In this document: piece after piece, positions 33,946 through 45,235 of the stretch
Numbering within the stretch: position 1 is the stretch's first letter
Layout: every line of letters starts with the position of its first letter
Origin: Tragulus kanchil
Lineage: Eukaryota > Chordata > Mammalia > Artiodactyla > Tragulidae
DNA: 64,000 nt
Assembly (NCBI GenBank): GCA_022376925.1
Contig: JAIOJX010000004.1
Span: 128,551,123 to 128,615,122, forward strand
Direction of reading: 5' to 3'
Made by a program: the position numbers and the translations under genes
The notes under the pieces: model-generated
What the model saw: the letters and a program-made list of their open reading frames with translations, nothing else
Told to the model about the DNA's origin: nothing
The model's database searches: none

Positions 33946-36076
33946 TTCTCATTCCTTTAAATTTCTGAAATGTGTTAACCATGTTGCAACTCATGTGAGT
34001 ACCCTGAAATATTAATAGTGTCCTGACTCTGAGACTTTTCCCAAGGGGCTCCCCACCTCTGTCTATGCCGAAGGAGGGAAGTCCTGCTCTCTCGAAAGCC
34101 CCTTATCTCTTTCCTAGCCCAGAGTCTCCTTTGTCCCCTATATATACCATGAGTGCAAGGCCACATGCCATCTTTCCCCACCCACTCAGCTTCCTGGCAG
34201 ACTCCACCCCCTCCTGCCTTCATCCCAGACAGAAGAGCTGCCTTTGTAAACTCAGTCTAGGGCCTGCAAAAACTTGCCCATCTCCATGACATCTGAGAGG
34301 GGATCTGTTATAAAAGTTTAGGGATGAAGAAGGCCACTGCTTTGGACCACTCCAGGAACACATTCATGCTGCATTCTGACTGCAGAGCCCACGCAGCCCT
34401 TGACAGAAGTGGATGGTCCCTTGGGACCTGTACAGCACAGGGCCTGGTGGCCACCATTCTCAGAGGAGGAGGAAGAGGGACCCACACAGAGTCAGGGCTC
34501 TGCTTGCTGCTGTTGGGGGCTAGGGGGTCAGGGCAGCTGCTCACGCAGTCACATGGTTCATTCGCTGCGGCCCTCTAATGTGGCTTGCCATTTGGCTTTG
34601 TCTTTACCGGTCACACAAAAGGCCACCCACAAGTTAGATGGCCCAAGGCTCATCTTAAAGTACACATTAGTAACCCATTCTAGAAGAGTGCACAACCCCT
34701 CCAACTTGTAAAATAACTCCACCCAAAGCAAGGTTGCTAAAAAACCCCTAAAAACCTTTTTTAGGGCTCTAGAATTTGACCCGGAGAGAAGGTTAATGGT
34801 TGTGTTATTAGTCAGGATAGGCTAGCTGGTGCTTCCATCAAAACAGCTCCAAATCTCGGTGGCTGAAAAGAAACCGCAACAAAACCCCAGGTGTTCTGAA
34901 TGCTGATGCTCCATGAGGAAAACCAGGGTTCCTCTGCATTATCTCCACTCTGAGACCCAACTGACATAATATCAAAAGGTTTCTGGTGGAAACAAGAAAA
35001 GAAATGTCCCATTAAAAGCCCTAAGCAATTAAACTTAAATCTTTCTCATTCCTTTAAATTTCTGAAATGTGTTAACCATGTTGCAACTCATGTGAGTACC
35101 CTGAAATATTAATAGTGTCCTGACTCTGAGACTTTTCCCAAGGGGCTCCCCACCTCTGTCTATGCCGAAGGAGGGAAGTCCTGCTCTCTCGAAAGCCCCT
35201 TATCTCTTTCCTAGCCCAGAGTCTCCTTTGTCCCCTATATATACCATGAGTGCAAGGCCACATGCCATCTTTCCCCACCCACTCAGCTTCCTGGCAGACT
35301 CCACCCCCTCCTGCCTTCATCCCAGACAGAAGAGCTGCCTTTGTAAACTCAGTCTAGGGCCTGCAAAAACTTGCCCATCTCCATGACATCTGAGAGGGGA
35401 TCTGTTATAAAAGTTTAGGGATGAAGAAGGCCACTGCTTTGGACCACTCCAGGAACACATTCATGCTGCATTCTGACTGCAGAGCCCGCACGCAGCCCTT
35501 GACAGAAGTGGATGGTCCCTTGGGACCTGTACAGCACAGGGCCTGGTGGCCACCATTCTCAGAGGAGGAGGAAGAGGGACCCACACAGAGTCAGGGCTCT
35601 GCTTGCTGCTGTTGGGGGCTAGGGGGTCAGGGCAGCTGCTCACGCAGTCACATGGTTCATTCGCTGCGGCCCTCTAATGTGGCTTGCCATTTGGCTTTGT
35701 CTTTACCGGTCACACAAAAGGCCACCCACAAGTTAGATGGCCCAAGGCTCATCTTAAAGTACACATTAGTAACCCATTCTAGAAGAGTGCACAACCCCTC
35801 CAACTTGTAAAATAACTCCACCCAAAGCAAGGTTGCTAAAAAACCCCTAAAAACCTTTTTTAGGGCTCTAGAATTTGACCCGGAGAGAAGGTTAATGGTT
35901 GTGTTATTAGTCAGGATAGGCTAGCTGGTGCTTCCATCAAAACAGCTCCAAATCTCGGTGGCTGAAAAAGAAACCGCAACAAAACCCCAGGTGTTCTGAA
36001 TGCTGATGCTCCATGAGGGAAAACCAGGGGTTCCCCTCTGCATTATCTCCACTCTGAGACCCAACTGACATAATAT
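33946..36076. repeat. Tandem duplication L (~1.10 kb unit, 2 copies)
   Basis: Copy 1 is 33946-34972 and copy 2 is 35043-36076. The longest filler in the window (34973-35042, 70 nt) contains 'acaagaaaagaaatgt', a shortened form of the true right flank. It also contains 'aagcaattaaac', close to the true left flank 'aagcaattagaac'. Copy 1 loses homopolymer bases as it nears the join. Confidence 0.95.
34801..34972 (+). repeat. Unnamed ancient interspersed repeat (locus 1 of 3)
   Basis: 'ttagtcaggataggctagct', 'aaaacagctccaaatctcgg', 'tggctgaaaagaaacc' and 'ccactctgagacccaactga' look like a common old mammalian repeat with 'caacaaataaccccaaaatctcagtggctt'-type blocks. Related relics are at 45028-45230 and 52728-53010. 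Extra copies are at 35899 and 37041 due to duplications L and M. Confidence 0.45.
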
Positions 36077-36396
36077 TCACATCTTGAAACATGTTTGGTT
36101 GCCATGGTAGAGAGAAAGACAAGAAAAGAGAATGAAGAAATGTGAACACAGATTGTCCAAGTTTGATCCAGACTTACATGTGCCATCTCCTCTACACTAC
36201 TCAACAAGACAAGTCCATAGCCACACATACTTCCCAGGGGGTATGAAGCATATTTCTACCGTATGTAGAGTCAGAAGATTTACAAAAAGCCCAATGCTTA
36301 ACTCATTTATCAAATGCTATTATTTTATAGCAAAATGCCAAGAGAGCCTGGCATTGAGCAAGAGCTATTATTACTGTTACCATCTTATTGTTGTTG

Positions 36397-36604
36397 GGTT
36401 TCCCAGGTGGCGCTAGTGGTAAAGAACCTGTCTGCCAGTGCAGGAGACATAAGAGATGCGGGTTTGATCCCTGGGTCAGGAAAATCTCCTGGAGGAAGGC
36501 ATGGCAACCCACCCCAGTATTCTTGCCTGGAGAATCCCGTGGACAGAGAGGTCTGGAGGGCTACAGTCCATGAGGTCAGAGAAGAATCAGATACAACTGA
36601 AGCT
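36397..36604 (+). mobile_element. Bov-A2-type SINE
   Basis: 'gggtttcccaggtggcgcta', 'gcgggtttgatccctgggtc', 'ggcatggcaacccaccccag', 'tattcttgcctggagaatcc'. Copy at 37539-37746. Confidence 0.9.
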
Positions 36605-37538
36605 ACTTGGAATGCACATATTATTATTGTTACTGATGGGAAAAAAGATCCAGAAACACAAACTGATTATCTAAGAATACAAAGCTATTTAGGAACAAAA
36701 CAGAGGTGAGAACACATACTTATTAAATCCAACACTGAGTTCTTTTCCCTCAAATTATCTGAATACCTAAAAAAGACATGATCAAACAGTTATTGAGTTC
36801 CTACATTCGAATAGATGACCAGGAGTTTGGCTTTGCTTTCCTGATGGGTTACTTTCAAAATCAGGGTTAGCAAATATTTTTGTGAAAAGTCAGATGGTAA
36901 ATATGTCATGGGGCATGTGGTGTCTGTCACACCACTCACCTCCAACTTGTAAAATAACTCCACCCAAAGCAAGGTTGCTAAAAAACCCCTAAAAACCTTT
37001 TTTAGGGCTCTAGAATTTGACCCGGAGAGAAGGTTAATGGTTGTGTTATTAGTCAGGATAGGCTAGCTGGTGCTTCCATCAAAACAGCTCCAAATCTCGG
37101 TGGCTGAAAAAGAAACCGCAACAAAACCCCAGGTGTTCTGAATGCTGATGCTCCATGAGGGAAAACCAGGGGTTCCCCTCTGCATTATCTCCACTCTGAG
37201 ACCCAACTGACATAATATTCACATCTTGAAACATGTTTGGTTGCCATGGTAGAGAGAAAGACAAGAAAAGAGAATGAAGAAATGTGAACACAGATTGTCC
37301 AAGTTTGATCCAGACTTACATGTGCCATCTCCTCTACACTACTCAACAAGACAAGTCCATAGCCACACATACTTCCCAGGGGGTATGAAGCATATTTCTA
37401 CCGTATGTAGAGTCAGAAGATTTACAAAAAGCCCAATGCTTAACTCATTTATCAAATGCTATTATTTTATAGCAAAATGCCAAGAGAGCCTGGCATTGAG
37501 CAAGAGCTATTATTACTGTTACCATCTTATTGTTGTTG

Positions 37539-37746
37539 GGTTTCCCAGGTGGCGCTAGTGGTAAAGAACCTGTCTGCCAGTGCAGGAGACATAAGAGATG
37601 CGGGTTTGATCCCTGGGTCAGGAAAATCTCCTGGAGGAAGGCATGGCAACCCACCCCAGTATTCTTGCCTGGAGAATCCCGTGGACAGAGAGGTCTGGAG
37701 GGCTACAGTCCATGAGGTCAGAGAAGAATCAGATACAACTGAAGCT
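37539..37746 (+). mobile_element. Duplicate copy of Bov-A2-type SINE
   Basis: Repeat of 36397-36604 via duplication M. Confidence 0.9.
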
Positions 37747-37998
37747 ACTTGGAATGCACATATTATTATTGTTACTGATGGGAAAAAAGATCCAGAAACA
37801 CAAACTGATTATCTAAGAATACAAAGCTATTTAGGAACAAAACAGAGGTGAGAACACATACTTATTAAATCCAACACTGAGTTCTTTTCCCTCAAATTAT
37901 CTGAATACCTAAAAAAGACATGATCAAACAGTTATTGAGTTCCTACATTCGAATAGATGACCAGGAGTTTGGCTTTGCTTTCCTGATGGGTTACTTTC

Positions 37999-38207
37999 AA
38001 AAATCAGGGTTAGCAAATATTTTTGTGAAAAGTCAGATGGTAAATATGTCATGGGGCATGTGGTGTCTGTCACACCACTCACCTCTAACATTGTAGCCAG
38101 AAAGCAGCCACAGATAATATGTAAAAAGTGGACAGGGCTGCATTTCACTAAAATTTTCTTTACAAAAACAAGATGATGGGCTGCCTTTGGCCAGCAAGCT
38201 GTAGCAT
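37999..38207 (+). repeat. Ancient MER-type DNA transposon relic (second locus)
   Basis: 'cagggttagcaaatattttt', 'gtagccagaaagcagccaca', 'ttttctttacaaaaacaaga' and 'tgggctgcctttggccagca' match the same family as 8895-9115. Its first part recurs at 36857-36942 because duplication M ends inside it. Confidence 0.6.
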
Positions 38208-38439
38208 TCTCACCCTTGCCCTTTACCAGAAAAAGAGTGGTCAAGGCAAAGTCAGAGAAAAACCCAAGCAAAGAAACCTTAGGCAGGTTACCTCACCTGT
38301 CTGCTTCAGCTTCCTCTTCAGTACAGAGCCTGCCTTCACCAGCTTATGGTGAAGATTACACAGGTTGGGGATTGTGGCGCCCTTAGAAGAGGGTCCGGCA
38401 CGCAGAAAGCCCTTGCTCACCTGCACTGAGCTTTGCAGT

Positions 38440-38860
38440 CCCTAACTCTTGGTCAGTCACTCTCCTCTGTGCTGGAGGTCCGATCTCGAGCCAAACAGAA
38501 CTCTTGCTCTCCTGGAACTCAAATTCTGATTCAGCAACTCAGAGAAAGAAACAAATCGGTGTGTTAAATATCAGGAGGTGACAAAGGTTGAGAAAGAAAA
38601 TAAAGCGAGATTGAGGGTGGGTGGGGAGGTGTGTTTGGACAGTTTTGCCTAGGGTGGACCTGAGGTAGGATTTTGAACACAAAACTTCACTAAGGAAGTG
38701 AGCCAGGTAGCATCTGGGGGAAGCCTTTTTCAACACAGATACGATGAATACAAAACCCCTGTAGCAAGAGCCTGCTGATGGAGGTGAGGCGGGGTGGCCA
38801 CTGCTGTGTGGGAATTCTGGAGGCTGAGGTGGGCGTGGCCACAGAAGTGTGGGTATTTGG
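38440..38860 (+). repeat. L2 LINE 3' relic
   Basis: 'ctcttgctctcctggaactc', 'atatcaggaggtgacaaagg', 'ttcactaaggaagtgagcca' and 'gtagcatctgggggaagcct' line up with the L2 3' consensus order ('tctgccctcatggagct', 'gatggtgataagtgct', 'ctgagaaggtgacatttga', 'tctgggggaagagc'). Confidence 0.6.
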
Positions 38861-39409
38861 TGTGGTGGGGGGCTGAAGAGGGGAAGATAAAAATTGAGAG
38901 TTGAGGAAAAATGTGAAGAGGAGAGGTTATGGACCCTGGTTTTAATTCTGCAGGAGCTGAAGACTGTTATTTTTATCTTTAATTCTAATTATTTTTGCCT
39001 TGTATCATGAGCACTTTTTCTCAATTCTTCACTCATCCTTCCTCCTGCCTTCCTATCCCCACTTCCCATCTTCTCTCCCCGCACCTGTTGATGCCTCTTC
39101 CCCTGAGCTCCTCTAGATCCTTTCTTATCCTTCTATAACTTTTCTTCTTCTAGGTAACACTTTGCTCTTTTGGTGGCACATGAAACCAAGGAGGCCACTG
39201 CCCCTGGAATGATCAAAGAAGACAGATCCCGTCCAGTGCTTTACCTTAATTCCTCAGATGCTGGGCATCTGACAGAAAAGGCTTAGGAAGACCAAGATGA
39301 GAATTAAAGTGAAGACCATCCAGAATATTCTGTTGCTATTTTTTCAACAAGATCATAAAACATTTAAAGGAATTTTCAGGCTGTATTGGATGGAAGTGAA
39401 TGTGACAGT
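38861..39409. other. Single-copy stretch, no gene seen
   Basis: A pyrimidine-rich part lies near 39030-39110. Nothing else recognised. Confidence 0.5.
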
Positions 39410-39410
39410 G

Positions 39411-39615
39411 CTTCCCAGGAGGCTCAGTGGTAAAGAGCCCACCTGCCAATGCAGGAGACACACAAGATGAGAACTCAGCCCATGGGTCAGGAAGAGTCCC
39501 TGGAATAGGAAGTGGAAACCCATTCCAGTATTCTTGCTTGAAAACTTCTATGGACAGAGGAGCCTGGCGGGCTACAGTCCATGGGGTCGCAAAGAGTCAG
39601 ACTGAGCACACACGC
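39411..39615 (+). mobile_element. Bov-A2-type SINE
   Basis: 'cttcccaggaggctcagtgg', 'taaagagcccacctgccaat', 'attccagtattcttgcttga', 'ccatggggtcgcaaagagtc'. The B-box region is degenerate. Not duplicated. Confidence 0.9.
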
Positions 39616-39730
39616 ATGGTGTGAATGTGATAGGGAAGAGCTGAATGCATGATCAATTTCTGCCATCATTTTTGCAATGTAAGTTTGTAAGTAGTGTATT
39701 CTGTATTACAATTTTAGTTATTTATTTAAA

Positions 39731-39914
39731 TTTATTTATTTATTTATTTGGCCTCACCAGGTCTCAGTTATGGCACATGGGATCTTGGATCTTCTTTGCA
39801 GTATGCAGAATCTTTGCCTATGGCATGCAAACACTTAGTTCCTGACCAGGAATCGAACCCAGCTTCCCTGCATTGGGAATGCAGTCTTAGCCACTGGACC
39901 ATCAGGGAAGTCAG
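39731..39914 (-). mobile_element. CHR-type SINE, antisense
   Basis: A/T tail 'tttatttatttatttatttg', then 'cctgaccaggaatcgaaccc', 'agccactggaccatcagg' and 'gaagtc'. Not duplicated. Confidence 0.85.
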
Positions 39915-40212
39915 TGGAGGTATGTTTATTTCAGGTTTCGGTATACAACCAGCTCTTGATTACCAGGGCTAATGGAGGCAGGATTGATACATTCCAAGGA
40001 GCTGAAAATTGAAAAGTGCTTTTCAGGGACACCTTTTCAAGGTAAGCTGTTGTATACTGGTTAAACAATTGTTATATAAGTATATGATGGTGGATCTTTG
40101 GTATACATACCATAGAGAGAGGCGGAATGGAAGGTGGGAAGGAGAGAGAGAGAACAGAATATGACCACCAATAAATCAATCATCAAGGTCACTGTGTAAC
40201 TGGCAGATTAAG

Positions 40213-40237
40213 AGCCCCGGGACAAGAGCCCGGGGCT
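40213..40237. other. GC-only 9-bp hairpin
   Basis: Left arm AGCCCCGGG (40213-40221), loop acaagag, right arm CCCGGGGCT (40229-40237). All pairs match and eight of nine are G-C. Confidence 0.9.
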
Positions 40238-40349
40238 AATGGGCATTGAAATTCTGCTGTGCTTATAACGTTACGGCTGCATCTTCCTGCAAAGAGACAC
40301 TAAAAAAAAAAAAGGTTTTTTATAAGAAGACCACAAATGATTTAGTGGC

Positions 40350-40482
40350 TCTGGTATACTTCTCAAACTGAAATGTGATTCCATAAATCACCCAGGGAAT
40401 CGTATTCAAAGGCAGGCTCTGATCTGGTGAGTCCAGAGCAGATTCTGAAATTCTGCATCTCAAATAAGCTCCCGAGCTTTTC
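40350..40482 (+). repeat. MER5-like DNA transposon relic
   Basis: 'cttctcaaactgaaatgtga', 'aaatcacccagggaatcgta' and 'gcagattctgaaattctgca' follow the MER5-type layout. Copy at about 41500-41632. Confidence 0.65.
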
Positions 40483-40594
40483 CCACATTGCTGCTCTGTG
40501 GGCCATCGTTGAGTTGTAGAGTGAGATTTTTAATGTGATGATAAGCTCCAAAGTTTAAGTTGCAGTGAGTATCTTTGTGTATGCAAGTACATGT

Positions 40595-40817
40595 GTGTAC
40601 GTACACTCAGTTGCTCAGACATGACCAACTCTTTGTGACCCCGTGGACTGTAGACCATCAAGCTTCTCTGTCCATGGGATTTCCCAGGCAAGAATACTGA
40701 CGTGGGTTGCCACTTCCTATTCGTGGGAATCTTCCCCACCCAGGGATCGAACCCTCGTCTCTTTCATCTCCTGCATTGGCAGACTGGTTCTTTACCACTG
40801 AGCCACCTGGGAAGCCC
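40595..40817 (-). mobile_element. Bov-tA SINE, antisense
   Basis: 'cactcagttgctcagacatg', 'tttgtgaccccgtggactgt', 'cccacccagggatcgaaccc', 'gagccacctgggaagccc'. Copy at 41745-41965. Confidence 0.9.
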
Positions 40818-41185
40818 AATAAATACCTGTAATTCATTGCATTAAATAGTAACACTTGTGAGAATATATCTTGGCCAGAGACGGACAGACCTGTCATTTC
40901 TGGGACCTCTGAAGTTCCTACACGGGAGTTTCCAAGGTAAATTTATTTGGTTTGGAAAAATATTAACCAATTTATGAGAAAAAGTCTGAATATAGTCCCA
41001 GAGTTGGCCTAGGTCTCCAGATGCCTGGAACCCCATGGATGTTGATCAGCTTTTCCAGCTTGGGCCCTCTGGCGTCAGTAAGGCATGGAGCCTATTAAGA
41101 AAGGGCCAGAGTATCTGGCACAATTGTGTAGGGAAAGTGACTTGGGGCCAAACAGGGGCAGTTTGTCAGAGCCTGCTGGCCTTGA

Positions 41186-41200
41186 GCGCCATCTCGTGAC
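41186..41200 (-). promoter_or_regulatory. CTCF-like motif (first of three identical copies)
   Basis: 'gcgccatctcgtgac' resembles the reverse complement of the CTCF core (YGCCMYCTRSTGG) with mismatches at the 3' side. The same sequence recurs at 42334-42348 and 43460-43474 only because of duplications N and O. Sequence match only. Confidence 0.3.
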
Positions 41201-41744
41201 CAAAAGCGAGAAAACCTTTTAAAAAACAATCAAATGTAGTAACAGTTTTTACCTCTGCACCATGCTGTAGTGTTTGGTAAGTTTATTAAGAAAAATGAAT
41301 CTTAAAAACATAAAATCTTATTTTTTATTTTGATTTTTTGCTTTTACAGAGTTTTGTTATTTACATATATGTATATCTGTAAAAATAAAGGGGGCAAAAA
41401 AAAAGAAAAAATTCTGAAACAGAGCAATTGAAATACAAATTTGCAAAGAGACACTAAAAAAAAGGTTTTTTATAAGAAGACCACAAATGATTTAGTGGCT
41501 CTGGTATACTTCTCAAACTGAAATGTGATTCCATAAATCACCCAGGGAATCGTATTCAAAGGCAGGCTCTGATCTGGTGAGTCCAGAGCAGATTCTGAAA
41601 TTCTGCATCTCAAATAAGCTCCCGAGCTTTTCCCACATTGCTGCTCTGTGGGCCATCGTTGAGTTGTAGAGTGAGATTTTTAATGTGATGATAAGCTCCA
41701 AAGTTTAAGTTGCAGTGAGTATCTTTGTGTATGCAAGTACATGT

Positions 41745-41965
41745 GTGTACGTACACTCAGTTGCTCAGACATGACCAACTCTTTGTGACCCCGTGGACTG
41801 TAGACCATCAAGCTTCTCTGTCCATGGGATTTCCCAGGCAAGAATACTGACGTGGGTTGCCACTTCCTATTCGTGGGAATCTTCCCCACCCAGGATCGAA
41901 CCTCGTCTCTTTCATCTCCTGCATTGGCAGACTGGTTCTTTACCACTGAGCCACCTGGGAAGCCC
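41745..41965 (-). mobile_element. Duplicate copy of Bov-tA SINE
   Basis: Repeat of 40595-40817 via duplication N, with two single-base deletions ('cccaggatcgaacctcg'). Confidence 0.9.
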
Positions 41966-42798
41966 AATAAATACCTGTAATTCATTGCATTAAATAGTAA
42001 CACTTGTGAGAATATATCTTGGCCAGAGACGGACAGACCTGTCATTTCTGGGACCTCTGAAGTTCCTACACGGGAGTTTCCAAGGTAAATTTATTTGGTT
42101 TGGAAAAATATTAACCAATTTATGAGAAAAAGTCTGAATATAGTCCCAGAGTTGGCCTAGGTCTCCAGATGCCTGGAACCCCATGGATGTTGATCAGCTT
42201 TTCCAGCTTGGGCCCTCTGGCGTCAGTAAGGCATGGAGCCTATTAAGAAAGGGCCAGAGTATCTGGCACAATTGTGTAGGGAAAGTGACTTGGGGCCAAA
42301 CAGGGGCAGTTTGTCAGAGCCTGCTGGCCTTGAGCGCCATCTCGTGACCAAAAGCGAGAAAACCTTTTAAAAAACAATCAAATGTAGTAACAGTTTTTAC
42401 CTCTGCACCATGCTGTAGTGTTTGGTAAGTTTATTAAGAAAAATGAATCTTAAAAACATAAAATCTTATTTTTTATTTTGATTTTTTGCTTTTACAGAGT
42501 TTTGTTATTTACATATATGTATATCTGTAAAAAATAAAGGGGGGGGGCAAAAAAAAAAAGAAAAAAATTCTGAAACAGAGCAATTGAAATACAAATAAAG
42601 TACATTAAAAAAATTTTTTAATATATAAAATCTCTGAAGTGTGTACACTGTAGTTTGCAAATTCCCTTTTGGGGGCTTTCCTTTCTAAGTGTAAAGTTGA
42701 AATCCTTGCCAAGTTCAACAGTTAGTAGACACAGGTTTCTAGCTATGGTTCTTGGGGTTCCAGGATCCCAGTGAGAGAAGGGTCTGGGCAGAGACCTT

Positions 42799-42954
42799 TT
42801 TAATATTTATTTGTATCTGTTCATTTGGCTGTTCTGGGTCTTAGTTGCAGCATGCAGGATATTCTTGCTCTGTACAAGATCAAGCTCCTTGACCCAGGCC
42901 CCCTACATTGGGAGTAAAAATCTTATTACCGCTGGACTACTAGAAAAGTCCCTG
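42799..42954 (-). mobile_element. CHR-type SINE, antisense, degenerate
   Basis: 'ttttaatatttatttgtatc' tail, 'ggtcttagttgcagcatgca', 'gacccaggccccctacattg', 'gctggactactagaaaagtc'. Copy at 43925-44080. Confidence 0.75.
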
Positions 42955-43175
42955 TGTCTACTCTTGTTTTCTATGTCACCATGGCCAAACTACTTAATAT
43001 CGCAAGGCCTTGAGTCCTAAATCTGTAGAATGGGGATAATAAACCTACTTCATGACATTGTGGGGAAGATAAAACCCATGGAAAGAACTTGTCCCTAGTG
43101 CCTGGTAAGAGCTCAACAATAATAAAGCAAAAAGTAGCAGTAATGATTATAGTAGAAAAATAATAACAATAGTTA
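42955..43175 (+). repeat. MIR SINE relic
   Basis: 'tctgtagaatggggataata', 'cttcatgacattgtggggaa' and 'agtgcctggtaagagctcaa' are the typical 3' half of MIR. Copies at 44081-44301 and (part) 45366-45460. Confidence 0.75.
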
Positions 43176-43189
43176 GAAAACATGAAATC

Positions 43190-43280
43190 TTATTATTCCC
43201 AATTTACAAACAAGCAAAATGAGGTTCAGAGATAAAGTGATATTTCCCAGGTGACTAATCCACTGTCAGGTCTATTTCAA
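43190..43280 (+). repeat. MIR/L2-class relic
   Basis: 'caatttacaaacaagcaaaa' and 'tgaggttcagagataaagtg' correspond to the 'tttacagatgaggaaactga' and 'ggcccagagaggttaagtg' consensus. Copies follow at 44316 and 45474 through duplications O and P. Confidence 0.55.
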
Positions 43281-43924
43281 ATGAAGGTCCTTTAACTCTA
43301 GATCATGGACTCTTCTATGATAAAGTCACTGCCATTGTATGTGTTAGTCTGAAAAGAAAAACAGAATAAATCCAATGATATTCCATATCTGGCACAATTG
43401 TGTAGGGAAAGTGACTTGGGGCCAAACAGGGGCAGTTTGTCAGAGCCTGCTGGCCTTGAGCGCCATCTCGTGACCAAAAGCGAGAAAACCTTTTAAAAAA
43501 CAATCAAATGTAGTAACAGTTTTTACCTCTGCACCATGCTGTAGTGTTTGGTAAGTTTATTAAGAAAAATGAATCTTAAAAACATAAAATCTTATTTTTT
43601 ATTTTGATTTTTTGCTTTTACAGAGTTTTGTTATTTACATATATGTATATCTGTAAAAAATAAAGGGGGGGGGCAAAAAAAAAAAGAAAAAAATTCTGAA
43701 ACAGAGCAATTGAAATACAAATAAAGTACATTAAAAAAATTTTTTAATATATAAAATCTCTGAAGTGTGTACACTGTAGTTTGCAAATTCCCTTTTGGGG
43801 GCTTTCCTTTCTAAGTGTAAAGTTGAAATCCTTGCCAAGTTCAACAGTTAGTAGACACAGGTTTCTAGCTATGGTTCTTGGGGTTCCAGGATCCCAGTGA
43901 GAGAAGGGTCTGGGCAGAGACCTT

Positions 43925-44080
43925 TTTAATATTTATTTGTATCTGTTCATTTGGCTGTTCTGGGTCTTAGTTGCAGCATGCAGGATATTCTTGCTCTGTA
44001 CAAGATCAAGCTCCTTGACCCAGGCCCCCTACATTGGGAGTAAAAATCTTATTACCGCTGGACTACTAGAAAAGTCCCTG
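43925..44080 (-). mobile_element. Duplicate copy of degenerate CHR SINE
   Basis: Repeat of 42799-42954 via duplication O. Confidence 0.75.
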
Positions 44081-44499
44081 TGTCTACTCTTGTTTTCTAT
44101 GTCACCATGGCCAAACTACTTAATATCGCAAGGCCTTGAGTCCTAAATCTGTAGAATGGGGATAATAAACCTACTTCATGACATTGTGGGGAAGATAAAA
44201 CCCATGGAAAGAACTTGTCCCTAGTGCCTGGTAAGAGCTCAACAATAATAAAGCAAAAAGTAGCAGTAATGATTATAGTAGAAAAATAATAACAATAGTT
44301 AGAAAACATGAAATCTTATTATTCCCAATTTACAAACAAGCAAAATGAGGTTCAGAGATAAAGTGATATTTCCCAGGTGACTAATCCACTGTCAGGTCTA
44401 TTTCAAATGAAGGTCCTTTAACTCTAGATCATGGACTCTTCTATGATAAAGTCACTGCCATTGTATGTGTTAGTCTGAAAAGCTAAAAGAAAACACTCA

Positions 44500-45025
44500 G
44501 AGATGGAATATTTCCTGCCATATCAGTAAACAGAGGATATCACAAACATCAGCTCTTGCAGCCACCAAGGATGGTGAGCTGGTAATCCCTGAGGAAACTC
44601 TGGATGAAAAGAACACCTGCCATCTGGCAGCCATCAGGATTCAGCCACTCCCCATGGTGAGCTCTGAGGAAACTCAGGATGTGAAAACACCGGATACGGA
44701 CCGAGAGCTGAGGCACATTTCAAAAGAATGATTTCAGTGAGCGCAGACGCCTGCATTTCCCCCATACGTAGAAAAACACTAAATTCCTTAACTTGGGATA
44801 TATGGTTTTGTGTAACATATAATAATAATCTTTTGACATCCAGACTACCTGCCCTTTGTTGAAAAACTTGTATATAACCTGACTCCCTCTTTCCCCCACA
44901 CCCCAGCCCTAAGCACCTCCTCAGAGCACTTCTCTCAGGGTTTTCTGACATGGTGCTCCCTGGGTTTGAAGTACTAAATATTGCCTCTGAATATAAGATA
45001 AATTTTACTTTGTGTGATTTTTTAA
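44500..45025 (+). mobile_element. Probable solo LTR of a ruminant endogenous retrovirus-like element
   Basis: 'ctgaggaaactctggatgaa', 'ttaacttgggatatatggtt' and a TATA-like 'cttgtatataacctgactcc' are followed downstream by 'tctcagggttttctgacatg', 'gtgctccctgggtttgaagt' and an A/T-rich 'aatataagataaat'. The TATA-like motif followed by a C-rich leader fits a ruminant LTR (BTLTR-like). No gag, pol or env frame is beside it. Boundaries are approximate. Copy at 45658-46184. Confidence 0.5.
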
Positions 45026-45027
45026 GT

Positions 45028-45235
45028 CTATGCTTGTATCAATCAGCATTCCCTTGTGGTTATCCTGCAGTAACAAATAGCTACAAACTCTTGGTGGCAA
45101 ACCTATCACAAAGGGTTATTTCTTACTCATGTTTCATGACCTTCACATGTCTGAGTTGTGGTTGCTTCTGTCAGCCATGCGCAACTGAGTGCAGCTGCAG
45201 GTCCATTGGTGAAACTGGAAGGGAAATGAGGTATT
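45028..45235 (+). repeat. Unnamed ancient interspersed repeat (locus 2 of 3)
   Basis: 'tatcaatcagcattcccttg', 'cctgcagtaacaaatagcta', 'caaactcttggtggcaaacc' and 'gttatttcttactcatgttt' match the same kind of element as 34801 and 52728. Further copies at 46187-46394 and (part) 47407-47506 come from duplications P and Q. Confidence 0.45.

Larger units (their letters stand above)
35797..38085. repeat. Tandem duplication M (~1.14 kb unit, 2 copies)
   Basis: Copy 1 is 35797-36942 and copy 2 is 36939-38085, offset 1142, joined at CCTC microhomology. It overlaps duplication L, so 35797-36076 is triplicated. The right breakpoint lies inside a MER-type relic that is complete only in copy 2. Confidence 0.95.
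40288..42596. repeat. Tandem duplication N (~1.15 kb unit, 2 copies)
   Basis: Copy 1 is 40288-41440 and copy 2 is 41442-42596. The differences are homopolymer lengths (A run near 40303 versus 41456, G run near 41390 versus 42540). Two single-base losses sit in the SINE of copy 2. Confidence 0.95.
42260..44482. repeat. Tandem duplication O (~1.13 kb unit, 2 copies)
   Basis: Copy 1 is 42260-43356 and copy 2 is 43386-44482, with a 29-nt filler at 43357-43385. It overlaps duplication N by 337 bp, so 42260-42596 is triplicated. Confidence 0.95.

Noticed and set aside
36314..37851. Two identical 131-codon frames
   Set aside because: They read through one SINE and its copy from duplication M, with no independent coding evidence.
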